A DNA stretch of 50,064 bases from Tissierellaceae bacterium. GTDB lineage: Bacteria; Bacillota; Clostridia; Tissierellales; Tissierellaceae. A model generated the notes under the pieces. The model was given only the letters and a program-made list of their open reading frames with translations, did not search any database and was not told the DNA's origin. Shown here in pieces: positions 25,551 to 33,857 of this stretch (its first letter is position 1; each line of letters opens with the position of its first letter). A program made the translations under genes and the position numbers. The DNA lies in contig JALNZV010000014.1 in the NCBI GenBank assembly GCA_023229175.1, positions 1 through 50,064 on the forward strand. Reading direction: 5' to 3'.

Positions 25551-27461
25551 TTTATCCTTATTCTTTATTTCCTGAATCAGCTGCTCCATAATATCCTCTG
25601 ATGCCTTTTGTCCCAAATCTCCTTGGTCTCTTTTTCTTACTGAAACAGTGCCTTCTTCTACTTCCTTCTCGCCAACTACGAACATATAGGGGATTTGTTG
25701 TAACTGAGCTTCTCTAATTTTATAGCCTATTTTTTCTGCCCTAGTATCTATTTCTACCCTTATGCCTTTACTCTCCATAGCATCCTTCATTTCAAAGGCA
25801 TAATCGTTAAACTTATCCGATATAGGTAATACTATGGCCTGAACTGGTGCTAGCCATAGAGGAAATTTACCGGCATAATGTTCTATCAATATACCCATAA
25901 ACCTTTCCATACTTCCGTAAATTGTCCTATGAAGCATTACAGGTCTCTTCTTTTCATTGTCTTTATCAACATAAGACATATCAAATTTTTCAGGCATTTG
26001 GAAGTCTAATTGAATAGTCCCACATTGCCAAGTTCTGCCTATGGCATCTTCTAAATGAAAATCGATTTTAGGCCCGTAGAATGCCCCATCTCCTTCATTT
26101 AATATATAATTAATTTCTTTTTCCTTTAGAGCCTCAATCAATCCATTTGTGGCTATTTCCCATTGTTCTTCAGTACCCATGGAATTTTCTGGCCTAGTTG
26201 ACAATTCTACATGGTATTTAAATCCAAACACGTTGTAAATATGGTCAGCTAAGTTTATAACTCCTATTAATTCTTCTTTTATTTGAGAAGGTAATACGAA
26301 TAAATGAGCATCATCTTGGGTGAAGGATCTGACCCTCATAAGCCCGTGGAGGGCTCCTGACAGTTCATGTCTATGAACCAATCCCAATTCACCCCACCTT
26401 AATGGCAAGTCTCTATAGCTATACATCTTTGATTTATATACTAATATGGAACCAGGACAGTTCATTGGTTTTATGGCATAATCCCCTTCGTCTATTGTCG
26501 TAAAATACATATTTTCCTTGTAATGATCCCAGTGACCGGAGCGATGCCATAGATCTTCGTTCAATATTAATGGAGTTTTAATTTCGTCGTATCCGGCCTT
26601 AACATGCTCTTCCCTCCAAAAATTCTCTAGGATGTTTCTAAGGACCATTCCCTTTGGATGGAAAAACGGAAATCCGGGTCCTTCTTCGTGGATACTAAAT
26701 AGGTCAAGTTCTTTTCCTAATTTTCTATGATCTCTTTTCCTTGCCTCTTCTAGTCTATGAAGATATTCTTCCAAATCCTTCTTCTTTTCATAGGTAGTAC
26801 CATATATTCTTTGTAGCATCTTGTTTTTTTCATCGCCACGCCAATATGCCCCTGCAATACTTAAAAGTTTAATAGCCTTAACCTTTTTTGTGTCGTATAA
26901 GTGAGGCCCGGCACAAAGATCTGTAAATTCCCCCAATTTATAAAACGATATTTCCTCATCTTCAGGAAAATGCTCTATTAAATCTACCTTATAGACTTCC
27001 CCTCTTTCCTTAAAGTATTTTAAGGCTTCGTCCTTTGGCAATACAAATCTCTCTAAAATATGGCCTTCCTTAGAAATCTTTGCCATTTCTTTTTCGATTT
27101 TCTCTAGGTCCTCCGGAGTAAATCTATGTTCTGTGTCGAAATCATAGTAAAACCCGCTGTCTATTGCAGGACCTATGGCAAACTTCACTCCTGGAAATAG
27201 CTTTTGCACTGCCAAGGCCATTATATGTGCGGAAGTATGCCAAAATATTTCTTTTCCTTCCTTGTCTTCAAATTTCACTACCTTGAAAGCAGAATCCTCA
27301 TTAACGGTTTCTTGCATACCCAGTGTCTCACCATTTACTACTGCCCCTAAGGCCGCTCTCGCCAAGCCTTCGGATATTCCCCTTGTTATTTCTAATACAG
27401 TTACTCCCTTGTCGTATTCCCTTACTGAGCCATCTGGCAAAGTGATTTTAATTTTATCCAT
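25548..27461 (-). CDS. thrS: threonyl-tRNA synthetase
   Basis: The start is ATG 27461 (MDKIKITLPDGS), with TGGGAGGAATAGAA in front. Upstream in-frame codons lie in the T-box terminator. The product has 637 residues: TGS domain (1-60), editing domain with HTSAHIMALAVQ and the later CAGPH motif, class II core with motif 2 around ALHGLMRVRSFTQDD and motif 3 around the C-terminal end of the core, and the anticodon-binding domain (about 530-637). All are intact. It is controlled by the T-box just upstream and is adjacent to hisS and ytxC. Confidence 0.97.
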   Translation of the reverse strand: MDKIKITLPDGSVREYDKGVTVLEITRGISEGLARAALGAVVNGETLGMQETVNEDSAFKVVKFEDKEGKEIFWHTSAHIMALAVQKLFPGVKFAIGPAIDSGFYYDFDTEHRFTPEDLEKIEKEMAKISKEGHILERFVLPKDEALKYFKERGEVYKVDLIEHFPEDEEISFYKLGEFTDLCAGPHLYDTKKVKAIKLLSIAGAYWRGDEKNKMLQRIYGTTYEKKKDLEEYLHRLEEARKRDHRKLGKELDLFSIHEEGPGFPFFHPKGMVLRNILENFWREEHVKAGYDEIKTPLILNEDLWHRSGHWDHYKENMYFTTIDEGDYAIKPMNCPGSILVYKSKMYSYRDLPLRWGELGLVHRHELSGALHGLMRVRSFTQDDAHLFVLPSQIKEELIGVINLADHIYNVFGFKYHVELSTRPENSMGTEEQWEIATNGLIEALKEKEINYILNEGDGAFYGPKIDFHLEDAIGRTWQCGTIQLDFQMPEKFDMSYVDKDNEKKRPVMLHRTIYGSMERFMGILIEHYAGKFPLWLAPVQAIVLPISDKFNDYAFEMKDAMESKGIRVEIDTRAEKIGYKIREAQLQQIPYMFVVGEKEVEEGTVSVRKRDQGDLGQKASEDIMEQLIQEIKNKDK

Positions 27462-27475
27462 TTCTATTCCTCCCA

Positions 27476-27722
27476 AAAAAAATTTAAGCCTTTCATCTCT
27501 ACATAATCTAATGTAGGGACGAAAGGCTATGCTTCGTGGTTCCACCCTAATTGCTTCTCAAATTTTATAACGCTAAATGCGGAAATCCTTAAATTGGATT
27601 CGGCTCCGGGGTGGTATTCATATATTATTATCTTAGAAAAACTTTCAGCCTAGGTTTTCCCTCTCTTTTAAGTAAAGGATATATTACTCTTCCCTTCAAC
27701 ACCAAATATTAAATTAAAGTAA
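27476..27722 (-). promoter_or_regulatory. T-box leader of thrS, probable specifier ACC
   Basis: The minus strand carries AGGGTGGAACCACG (27534-27547), the T-box antiterminator consensus. A long terminator hairpin follows at 27487-27528 (arms starting AGCCTTTC and GAAAGGCT) and then a T tract. In stem I the sequence GAATACCAC places ACC (Thr) at 27613-27615 in the position where the valS leader has GTC. Uncharged tRNA-Thr would stabilise the antiterminator and switch thrS on. Confidence 0.92.
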
Positions 27723-27727
27723 GTTAT

Positions 27728-27756
27728 ATTTTATCACTTTTTAAAAGAAAAATCAA
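27728..27756 (-). promoter_or_regulatory. promoter of the thrS leader
   Basis: Minus-strand TTGATT (27751-27756) and TAAAAT (27728-27733), 17-base spacer, just after the hisS stop at 27761 and directly before the T-box. Confidence 0.75.
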
Positions 27757-27760
27757 GCTT

Positions 27761-29080
27761 TTAATTTTTGTTTTTAAGTTTCTCGATTGCTAATTCTAGT
27801 TTTATACTTTCTTGCTCTCCAGTCTTCATATTTCTCAAGGAACAGGTATTGTTTTTTACTTCTTCTTCTCCAATTACCATTACATAAGGTATATTTAATT
27901 TGTCAGCATATCCAAAGATTTTCCCTATTTTCCCGCTTTCCAAATATATTTGACCGTGTATACCTTCTTTTCTAAGGACATTTACTTTCTCGACACTATC
28001 TTTTAAAAAACCATCCATGGGAATGACTAATACGTCTAAAAGAGAATTCTCCGCTGTCTCTATGATTTTCGCTTCCATTAGCTGATAAAAAAGCCTTGTA
28101 AGCCCAATGGAAATTCCCACACCTGGTAATCTTTGTTTAGTATAATAAGAAGCCAAGTCATCATATCTACCACCGGAGCAAATTGAACCGATGGATATGT
28201 GATTATCTAAGTATGTCTCGTAAACCGTACCTGTGTAATAGTCTAAACCCCTTACTGTTGGTAAATCGATTCGATAATTTTCCTCTGGCACCCCAAATAA
28301 TCCAATGTATTTTATAACAGTGGATAACTCGTCTAACCCTTCTAAGAACTCTTCATCTTCTATATCTAGTTTTCTTAGCTCGTCTAATATTTCGTCATTA
28401 GTTCCCCTTATACTGATGAAACTTAAAATCTTTTCTAAATCCTTGTCTACAACCTGAAGGCTCAATAATTCTTTTTCCACTTCTTTTAAACCTATTTTTT
28501 CTAATTTATCTAATACCCTTAGAACCACGGAAGAGTCCTCAATATTTAAACTGTTGAAAAAGCCCTTTAGTAACTTTCTATTATTGACTCTTATGGTGAA
28601 CTCATCAAAACCTAAGTCCTTAAAAGTGGAATATATAAGAGCAGGTATTTCGGCATCATTTATAATATCTAATGTGCCATTGCCTACGATGTCAATATCG
28701 CATTGATAAAATTCTCTAAACCTGCCTTTTTGATTTCTTTCTCCTCTATATACTTTTCCTATATGATATCGTCTAAATGGAAAATTTAACTCCGAATAGT
28801 GCTGTGCCACATATCTGGCCAGGGGAACTGTCAAATCAAACCTTAGGGACATATCAGTACTTCCTTTTTCAAATCTGTATATCTGTTTTTCTGTTTCTCC
28901 GCCGCCCTTTGCCAACAACACCTCAGATTTTTCAATAATTGGCGTGTCTATGGGTAAAAAACCAAACTTTTCGTAGTTTTCCCTTATGGTATCTAACATT
29001 TTGTTAAATAAAATCTGCTCACCCGGGATTAATTCCATAAAACCAGGCAAAATAGACGGTCTTACAATCTCTTTGCTCAT
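27761..29080 (-). CDS. hisS: histidyl-tRNA synthetase
   Basis: I use ATG 29080 (MSKEIVRPSILPGFM) with GGAGGTAATT before it; the TTG four codons earlier overlaps the GGAGG. The 439-residue product has class II motif 2 (RRYHIGKVYRGERNQKGRFRE), the HisA motif (GLDYYTGTVYE), SGGRYDDL and motif 3 (GVGISIGLTRL), followed by an anticodon-binding domain. Intact Arg in RGER and the GLDYYTG signature argue for a true HisRS, though HisZ (the ATP-phosphoribosyltransferase subunit) is a relative. No aspS follows it, unlike many Firmicutes. No T-box is visible. Confidence 0.92.
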   Translation of the reverse strand: MSKEIVRPSILPGFMELIPGEQILFNKMLDTIRENYEKFGFLPIDTPIIEKSEVLLAKGGGETEKQIYRFEKGSTDMSLRFDLTVPLARYVAQHYSELNFPFRRYHIGKVYRGERNQKGRFREFYQCDIDIVGNGTLDIINDAEIPALIYSTFKDLGFDEFTIRVNNRKLLKGFFNSLNIEDSSVVLRVLDKLEKIGLKEVEKELLSLQVVDKDLEKILSFISIRGTNDEILDELRKLDIEDEEFLEGLDELSTVIKYIGLFGVPEENYRIDLPTVRGLDYYTGTVYETYLDNHISIGSICSGGRYDDLASYYTKQRLPGVGISIGLTRLFYQLMEAKIIETAENSLLDVLVIPMDGFLKDSVEKVNVLRKEGIHGQIYLESGKIGKIFGYADKLNIPYVMVIGEEEVKNNTCSLRNMKTGEQESIKLELAIEKLKNKN

Positions 29081-29109
29081 AATTACCTCCAAAATAATCC
29101 TTTTTTATT

Positions 29110-29138
29110 ATAGTATCAAATATATTCCTTATTTCCAA
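29110..29138 (-). promoter_or_regulatory. probable promoter of hisS
   Basis: Minus-strand TTGGAA (29133-29138) and TACTAT (29110-29115) with a 17-base spacer, about 30 bases before the start. A TATAAT three bases further on is an alternative -10 with poor spacing. Confidence 0.5.
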
Positions 29139-29152
29139 GGTCCTTTTAAAAT

Positions 29153-30007
29153 TTAATACTTTCCTTTTTTAATTTTTGGCTTTATCTCACAGAATTCACA
29201 GCCACGGCAAAACTCTACTTTACCTTTAAATACTTTTGTGATTACATCTATTAATTCCCTTTCTTCGCCTTCTTCTATATGAATTGTCAATTTTAAAGGG
29301 GACAGTACTATTAAAGAACTGATTAAAAGATCTGCCTTGCTAACATCTTCGTACCATAAATCGTCCTCTAGATTTGATAAAAGACCGTTTTCTATTGGAA
29401 TATGCTCTTTGTCATATAAGGAATAATTGCCATCTTTTATTACTACATTTATAAGATCTGCTTTTGGTTCCTGTATTTCTACAAAGTACTGAAGCATATT
29501 TAAAAACTCTACATATTCTTTTTCAGCTTCAATCTGATTTATGGCCTTCTCAATTGCTATATCCAACATATATAAAAACTTTCTAAGCCTAAAATTCATA
29601 AATCCATCTATATATAAAACATTGTTTTCGATTATATGATTTAATATTTCTTCCATCACAATGCTTTTTTCCCTTACAAAATAATTTTCATTTTTTAAAT
29701 TAGTATGAGTATAGGATGCAATTTTCGCCTTATCTGTTCCCCTGTAATCGCTACATATTTTAAATACTCTATCTTTAATTAATTGTTTAAAATATATTTC
29801 CATCAGTATGTCATTTACCATTTGGGTAATAGTATTATAAAATGAAATATCGTCTAAGTCCTTTCTTTTACCAAAAGAAAATAAGAACTCAAATCTTCCC
29901 TCGTAATCTTTCTCCTGTATATTGACTTTAGAATTAGAGAAATACTTGCCAATTAATAACTTAACTTCGTCTTTGTTTATATCTCCGCCGATTTTTATAG
30001 CTTGCAC
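29153..30007 (-). CDS. ytxC: YtxC-like sporulation protein
   Basis: A 284-residue protein matching the YtxC family by the core INGFMNFRLRKFLYML-type segment (here YIDGFMNFRLRKFL), AEKEYVEFLNMLQYFVEIQEPK and a C-terminal pair of cysteine motifs (FCRGCEFC). The N-terminal half is less conserved. YtxC is a sporulation-associated protein of unknown biochemical role, and ytxC lies next to thrS in B. subtilis; here hisS is between them. Start GTG 30007 with AAAGGAG upstream. A good sigma-G-like promoter lies just before it, so forespore expression is likely. Confidence 0.85.
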   Translation of the reverse strand: MQAIKIGGDINKDEVKLLIGKYFSNSKVNIQEKDYEGRFEFLFSFGKRKDLDDISFYNTITQMVNDILMEIYFKQLIKDRVFKICSDYRGTDKAKIASYTHTNLKNENYFVREKSIVMEEILNHIIENNVLYIDGFMNFRLRKFLYMLDIAIEKAINQIEAEKEYVEFLNMLQYFVEIQEPKADLINVVIKDGNYSLYDKEHIPIENGLLSNLEDDLWYEDVSKADLLISSLIVLSPLKLTIHIEEGEERELIDVITKVFKGKVEFCRGCEFCEIKPKIKKGKY

Positions 30008-30028
30008 CGTATCACTCCTTTCTTTTAG

Positions 30029-30057
30029 TAGTATGTACTTAAGAAAAAGTCATATAC
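30029..30057 (-). promoter_or_regulatory. sigma-G-like forespore promoter of ytxC
   Basis: Minus-strand GTATA (30053-30057) and CATACTA (30029-30035) are 17 bases apart. They match the sigma-G consensus (-35 gyATr, -10 cATnnTA). It ends about 20 bases before the ytxC start. The gene's sporulation role makes this biologically sensible. Confidence 0.6.
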
Positions 30058-30073
30058 TTTATAAAGACTTACA

Positions 30074-30814
30074 CTAATGGGAATTTAGAGTAATTATAGT
30101 ACCAATATCCAAAAGAGGCTTTTGTGACAAATATATTAATTCTACGTTTTTTTTATTGAAAAATTTTAGTATTTGATTTTTATCGGGATGTTCATTTAAA
30201 CTTCCAGATATTACGGATTTATGTTTTGAAATATTTCCATTTGTACCACCTATGAATCCATACTTTTGACCTGGTAAATTAATATACTTCGGTTCAATTA
30301 ATAAAATATCGTATCCTAACATAGTAAGCTTTCGATAAATAGGATAATCTGAGGTTATAGCTGAATATTCTCCTACTATTGCCAATGAGCATTTACTATA
30401 ACCCTGACTTACATTTATAAACTTTAAATTTTCTTTTTGTAAGTAATATTTCAATTTTTCATCGGTGTATTTAAAGTTGTGAATAGCTATGTTTTGAAGT
30501 CTTCCTACATTATATGCAATGTCATCTGGATATTTACAGTCTAAATATTTTTCCCCCTTAATTAATTTAATACCCATTTTCTTCAGTCTTTCCCCATAGT
30601 AATCAAATACATTGGGTGCAATCATTAAGGTACTGTGGTTTATCGGGTGCATTACAATGTCTGGATGATATGATATGCTTTCGTGCACTTCCTTACATTC
30701 TGCTGTCTTTACAACTTTTAGACCCAGTCTTTTTAAATTATTCTCTATTTCTACGCTTATTCTACCGTCTACTATTGCAATATTGCCTTTGCCCATTGGT
30801 ATAAATGGATTCAT
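30074..30814 (-). CDS. DUF6873-like protein of unknown function
   Basis: I place the start at ATG 30814 (MNPFIPMGKGNIAIVDGR), preceded by GGGGTGAT, giving 246 residues. The protein resembles a clostridial family annotated as DUF6873 (GME fold), with VDGRIS near the N-terminus, MHPINHSTLMIAP near 60 and GFIGGTNGNIS near 205. These suggest a guanidino-modifying-enzyme-like alpha/beta propeller, but I cannot point to an intact Cys-His catalytic set. It begins only about 22 bases after the tRNA operon terminator and no promoter fits between them, so it may rely on read-through. The C-terminus is 66 bases from ytxC. Confidence 0.65.
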   Translation of the reverse strand: MNPFIPMGKGNIAIVDGRISVEIENNLKRLGLKVVKTAECKEVHESISYHPDIVMHPINHSTLMIAPNVFDYYGERLKKMGIKLIKGEKYLDCKYPDDIAYNVGRLQNIAIHNFKYTDEKLKYYLQKENLKFINVSQGYSKCSLAIVGEYSAITSDYPIYRKLTMLGYDILLIEPKYINLPGQKYGFIGGTNGNISKHKSVISGSLNEHPDKNQILKFFNKKNVELIYLSQKPLLDIGTIITLNSH

Positions 30815-30836
30815 TCTATCACCCCACAAAAGAAAA

Positions 30837-30858
30837 ATCTCTGGATATGTCCAGAGAT
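30837..30858 (-). terminator. intrinsic terminator of the tRNA operon
   Basis: ATCTCTGGA and TCCAGAGAT form a 9-bp stem with a 4-base loop, followed on the minus strand by TTTTCTTTTG, ten bases after the tRNA-Cys gene. Confidence 0.85.
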
Positions 30859-30867
30859 CAATATTTA

Positions 30868-30938
30868 AGGCGCCACCCGGATTTGAACCGGGGATAAAGG
30901 TTTTGCAGACCTCTGCCTTGCCGCTTGGCTATGGCGCC
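30868..30938 (-). tRNA. tRNA-Cys (GCA)
   Basis: The minus strand folds as a cloverleaf: 7-bp acceptor GGCGCCA/TGGCGCC, anticodon loop CTGCAAA with GCA, T arm with GGTTCAAATCC, and U discriminator as usual for tRNA-Cys. CCA is not encoded. Third gene of the tRNA-Phe/Gly/Cys operon. Confidence 0.95.
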
Positions 30939-30949
30939 AAAATATATAT

Positions 30950-30967
30950 GCCCTAAATATTTAGGGC
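30950..30967 (-). repeat. perfect 18-bp palindrome between tRNA-Gly and tRNA-Cys
   Basis: GCCCTAAATATTTAGGGC, a perfect inverted repeat inside the tRNA transcript, extended by flanking AT-rich arms. No T tract follows it, only alternating AT. It may be a processing or stability hairpin, or a weak terminator. Confidence 0.6.
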
Positions 30968-30978
30968 TATATTTCGAA

Positions 30979-31050
30979 AGCGGAAAACGAGATTCGAACT
31001 CGCGACCCTCGCCTTGGCAAGGCGATGCTCTACCACTGAGCCATTTCCGC
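30979..31050 (-). tRNA. tRNA-Gly (GCC)
   Basis: Minus-strand cloverleaf: acceptor GCGGAAA/TTTCCGC, D arm with GGCTCAGTGGTAGAGC, anticodon GCC in CTTGCCAAG, T arm with GAGTTCGAATCTC, U discriminator. CCA is not encoded in the DNA. Confidence 0.96.
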
Positions 31051-31118
31051 ATAATATTTTGCTGCTAATATATGATAGCATAATTCAATTTTGTTGTCAA
31101 TGTTTCATTGAAATTTTG

Positions 31119-31194
31119 TGGTGCCCAGAGCCGGAATCGAACCAGCGACACGTAGATTTTCAGTCTACTGCTCTACCGACTGAGCTATCTGGGC
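31119..31194 (-). tRNA. tRNA-Phe (GAA)
   Basis: Minus-strand cloverleaf: acceptor GCCCAGA/TCTGGGC, D arm with AGCTCAGTCGGTAGAGC, anticodon GAA in CTGAAAAT, T arm with CTGGTTCGATTCCGG. A discriminator A and an encoded CCA end the gene. First gene of the operon. Confidence 0.97.
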
Positions 31195-31251
31195 CTTTAG
31201 TTCTAAGAAGTACCATTATTATGTAAATGACTTCTCAATACAACAATAATA

Positions 31252-31280
31252 AGTATAACTAAATTATTCTAAATTGTCAA
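31252..31280 (-). promoter_or_regulatory. promoter of the tRNA-Phe/Gly/Cys operon
   Basis: Minus-strand TTGACA (31275-31280) and TATACT (31252-31257), 17-base spacer, about 58 bases before tRNA-Phe and three bases after the ATP-grasp gene stop. Confidence 0.88.
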
Positions 31281-31282
31281 CT

Positions 31283-32059
31283 CTACTTTTTCATTTGTTT
31301 GGAAATATGTGCAAAATACAGTTCAGTGGTATTATTGATGCCTAGCTGGCTAAGCATCCTGCTTCCAACTACATCTTCGATTTCATTGAATATAAGCTGA
31401 CCCTTAACTGTAATGAAAAAATCTATGCCTGCATAATCTACTTTAAGCCCCTTTATGAAATTCTCCACAAAGTCTTTTTCTTCTTGAGAAAATTTATAGT
31501 ATTCTATTTCTCCCCCTTGACTAAAATTCGACAGGATTTTATCCTTTGACTTCCTCAATACCCCATGGACAATTTTATTGCCGATTACATAAAATCTAAC
31601 ATCGCCCAATATATCTTCGACAAATACCTGCTGAAATCTATTGTTTCCATCGTTTAAATCTATTTCACCTACTAATCCAATTCCATATCCTCCATGGCTG
31701 TCATTGGGCTTTGATATTACTTTACCATGTCCCCAATTCAATAAGACCTCGGGAAAACTAAATCTTTTAAGCTTTGCATATTTATATGCAGCTAGCTTAT
31801 TGTTTCCCAATAATGTGATTTCTGAATTATTAAACACGCGGATGTCGTTTAATTCAAATAGTAAGCTCAGGTCATAACTTCGCGTCCTATTGATTACAAA
31901 ATCTATATGGATGTTTTTTGGTATACCTTTTAGTATAAGGTCATTTTTAAACATAATCATAAGGTTTAAATCATTTCTATATCCTTCTTCTATTAACCAT
32001 TTCACATATGTTTCATTCCTAAGATAGTCTTCCTTATTGTATAGTAATAATCCAAGCAT
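31283..32059 (-). CDS. RimK-like ATP-grasp protein, second of a pair
   Basis: A 258-residue ATP-grasp protein. The central part has the ATP-binding strand VISKPNDSHGGYGIG (about 115-130), FVEDILGDVRFYVIG and, near the C-terminus, YAGIDFFI with FNEIEDVVGSRM (about 230). In most RimK-type ligases the metal-binding motif is E-x-N; here the corresponding stretch is E-I-E-D, so the metal site is atypical. Its ATG overlaps the stop of the upstream ATP-grasp gene by one base (TAATG), so the two are translationally coupled and likely work together. Substrates are unknown; attachment of an amino acid to a carboxyl group is the family default. Confidence 0.78.
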   Translation of the reverse strand: MLGLLLYNKEDYLRNETYVKWLIEEGYRNDLNLMIMFKNDLILKGIPKNIHIDFVINRTRSYDLSLLFELNDIRVFNNSEITLLGNNKLAAYKYAKLKRFSFPEVLLNWGHGKVISKPNDSHGGYGIGLVGEIDLNDGNNRFQQVFVEDILGDVRFYVIGNKIVHGVLRKSKDKILSNFSQGGEIEYYKFSQEEKDFVENFIKGLKVDYAGIDFFITVKGQLIFNEIEDVVGSRMLSQLGINNTTELYFAHISKQMKK

Positions 32060-32943
32060 TATAATCTCTCCATTATATAATCCAATAATATGCTACTGAA
32101 ATTTAATCCAGATGCCGTCTCAAAACTAACATAATTCACATTGGAATTTACCTCACAAAGTATTGGCTCATTTTCTTTGCCATATAGGAGGTCTACTCCA
32201 CTAAAATCTAGTTCTAATGCCTTATGAGCAGCCAATGCTATTTCTTTTTGTCTGTCATCTAATTCTACAACCTTTCCTACACCGCCTAAGGTTATATTTG
32301 CCCTGAAATCAGATGAGTTTGTCCTCTCCATGGCGCCAATTACCCTGTCTCCCACTATATTTACACGAATATCCTTTCCAAAACTAGTATCTATATACTC
32401 CTGTAATATAAAGCTTCTATTCCCCATTTCTATTAGTTTTGATTGTAGTTCCTCTTTTCTATTGATTAGATATACTTGCATGCCAAAGGAACCGTAGGAC
32501 TCTTTGAGGATTATCTTGTTCCCTAGCTCTTCAAATATTACATTATAATACTGTTCTTTGAGGTTTTGCTGGTGGAATACAAAAGGACCTACTATTGTCT
32601 TAGGTATTCTAATATTCAAATTTGATAATTTTAAATGCATAAGTGCTTTATTGTCACAATTCTCAATAGCCTCTCGCTTGTTAAACAGCTTATATCCCAT
32701 TTTTTCGAGATGTCTCGCCAACAATATATCCTTGTCCCAAAATATTATAAAATCCGGCTCATCTAATTCAACTATACTATTTAATTCTGCTTTCCCGAGG
32801 GAATTATAAGTCGGTATAAGTTGATTGTTTTTAACTAGCTTTAAGTCAATATCCTTTTTTTTACCTTCTAAAGACAGTTTTTCTACTAATATTTCCACCT
32901 TTTTTATCCTTAATGCTCCATTGTAAATTATCCAGCCTTTCAT
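32059..32943 (-). CDS. RimK-family ATP-grasp ligase, first of a pair
   Basis: A 294-residue protein with the RimK/LysX-like plan: N-terminal pre-ATP-grasp domain (1-95), ATP-grasp fold with ILKESYGSFGMQVYLI (about 155), LQEYIDTSFGKDIRV (about 188) and the metal-binding ILCEVNSNVNYVSFE near 268, where E-x-N is intact. RimK enzymes ligate glutamate or other amino acids to a C-terminal or side-chain carboxyl through an acyl-phosphate. It starts 12 bases after the hslO stop and overlaps the next ATP-grasp gene. No lysine-biosynthesis partner (LysW) is nearby. Specific substrate is unknown. Confidence 0.85.
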   Translation of the reverse strand: MKGWIIYNGALRIKKVEILVEKLSLEGKKKDIDLKLVKNNQLIPTYNSLGKAELNSIVELDEPDFIIFWDKDILLARHLEKMGYKLFNKREAIENCDNKALMHLKLSNLNIRIPKTIVGPFVFHQQNLKEQYYNVIFEELGNKIILKESYGSFGMQVYLINRKEELQSKLIEMGNRSFILQEYIDTSFGKDIRVNIVGDRVIGAMERTNSSDFRANITLGGVGKVVELDDRQKEIALAAHKALELDFSGVDLLYGKENEPILCEVNSNVNYVSFETASGLNFSSILLDYIMERL

Positions 32944-32955
32944 CTTGCGCCTCCA

Positions 32956-33834
32956 CTATATATTTAAGTATAGATTTTCCAATTCTTCTTTGTTGAAATG
33001 GTATTTCGTATTACAAAAATGGCATACTACTTCCCCTTCTCCGTCCTCTTCAATCATGGATTTTAACTCTTCCCTACCCAAACTAGTCAATACCTTTTCT
33101 ATCCTTTCCCTGGAACAATCGCATTGATATTCAATTTCAATCTTATCGAGAGTATTCATTTGGAATTCGCCTAATATTTTATCCATGATATCCTCTGGAC
33201 TAAGTCCCTTATTAATCAATTCTGATACTGGTTCTATTTCCTTCAATGTCCTCTCTATTTTATCTATATTTTCTTCAGCAATATTTGGAAGTAACTGTAT
33301 TATATATCCACCTGCTGCCTTTACGGATATATCCCTATCTACTAGAACTCCAAGACTTACGGCAGAGGGCTGCTGTTCAGAAATGGCATAGTACGATGCT
33401 AGGTCCTCTGCTATCTCTCCAGATACTAAAGCCGATTGTCCAATATAAGGGTCCCTAAGCCCTAAATCCATTATGGTGGTAATGCTTCCATTGGTGCCTA
33501 CTAATCCTCCCACATCTAATTTTCCATCCCTTCTACTGGGCAAATCTGCATGGGGATAGTCTGCATATCCTTTGACAATACCTTTGTTATTTGATACTAC
33601 TAGAATAGTGCCAATTGGCCCTCCTCCAGAGATTTTCAATGTAAGTTTATCCTTATCATTTTTCATCATAACACCCATCATAGCAGCAGCAGTCAAAGAC
33701 CTTCCCAGTGCTGCCGTAGCCGTTGGTGATGTGTTATGTGTTGTTCTGGCCTTCTCTACCATATTTGTTGTAGTGGCTGCAAATATTCGAATGCTTTTAC
33801 TTTTGTCTATTCCCCTGATTAAATAATCGTTCAC
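32956..33834 (-). CDS. hslO: Hsp33 redox-regulated chaperone
   Basis: A 292-residue Hsp33. The N-terminal domain carries ARTTHNTSPTATAALGRSL, and the C-terminal zinc switch has both cysteine pairs: CDC (about 233-235) and CHFC (about 267-270). Oxidation releases zinc, unfolds the linker and turns on holdase activity in the cytoplasm. Start GTG 33834 with AGGAGTG at eight bases. It follows the methyltransferase gene by 23 bases and precedes the ATP-grasp pair. Confidence 0.97.
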   Translation of the reverse strand: MNDYLIRGIDKSKSIRIFAATTTNMVEKARTTHNTSPTATAALGRSLTAAAMMGVMMKNDKDKLTLKISGGGPIGTILVVSNNKGIVKGYADYPHADLPSRRDGKLDVGGLVGTNGSITTIMDLGLRDPYIGQSALVSGEIAEDLASYYAISEQQPSAVSLGVLVDRDISVKAAGGYIIQLLPNIAEENIDKIERTLKEIEPVSELINKGLSPEDIMDKILGEFQMNTLDKIEIEYQCDCSRERIEKVLTSLGREELKSMIEEDGEGEVVCHFCNTKYHFNKEELENLYLNI

Positions 33835-33857
33835 TTAATCACTCCTGTACTATGTAA

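Noticed and set aside
27462..27545. N-terminal extension of thrS by 28 codons
   Set aside because: The added codons are the T-box antiterminator/terminator; the ATG at 27461 has its own strong ribosome binding site.
27761..29080. hisS gene as HisZ regulatory subunit
   Set aside because: HisRS signature motifs and anticodon-binding domain are intact and no hisG is adjacent.
30950..30967. Palindrome between tRNA-Gly and tRNA-Cys as an intrinsic terminator
   Set aside because: No T tract follows it and a true terminator lies after tRNA-Cys; listed as a repeat instead.
31014..31226. 70-codon ORF over the tRNA genes
   Set aside because: It reads across tRNA-Gly and tRNA-Phe; the cloverleaf structures explain the sequence.
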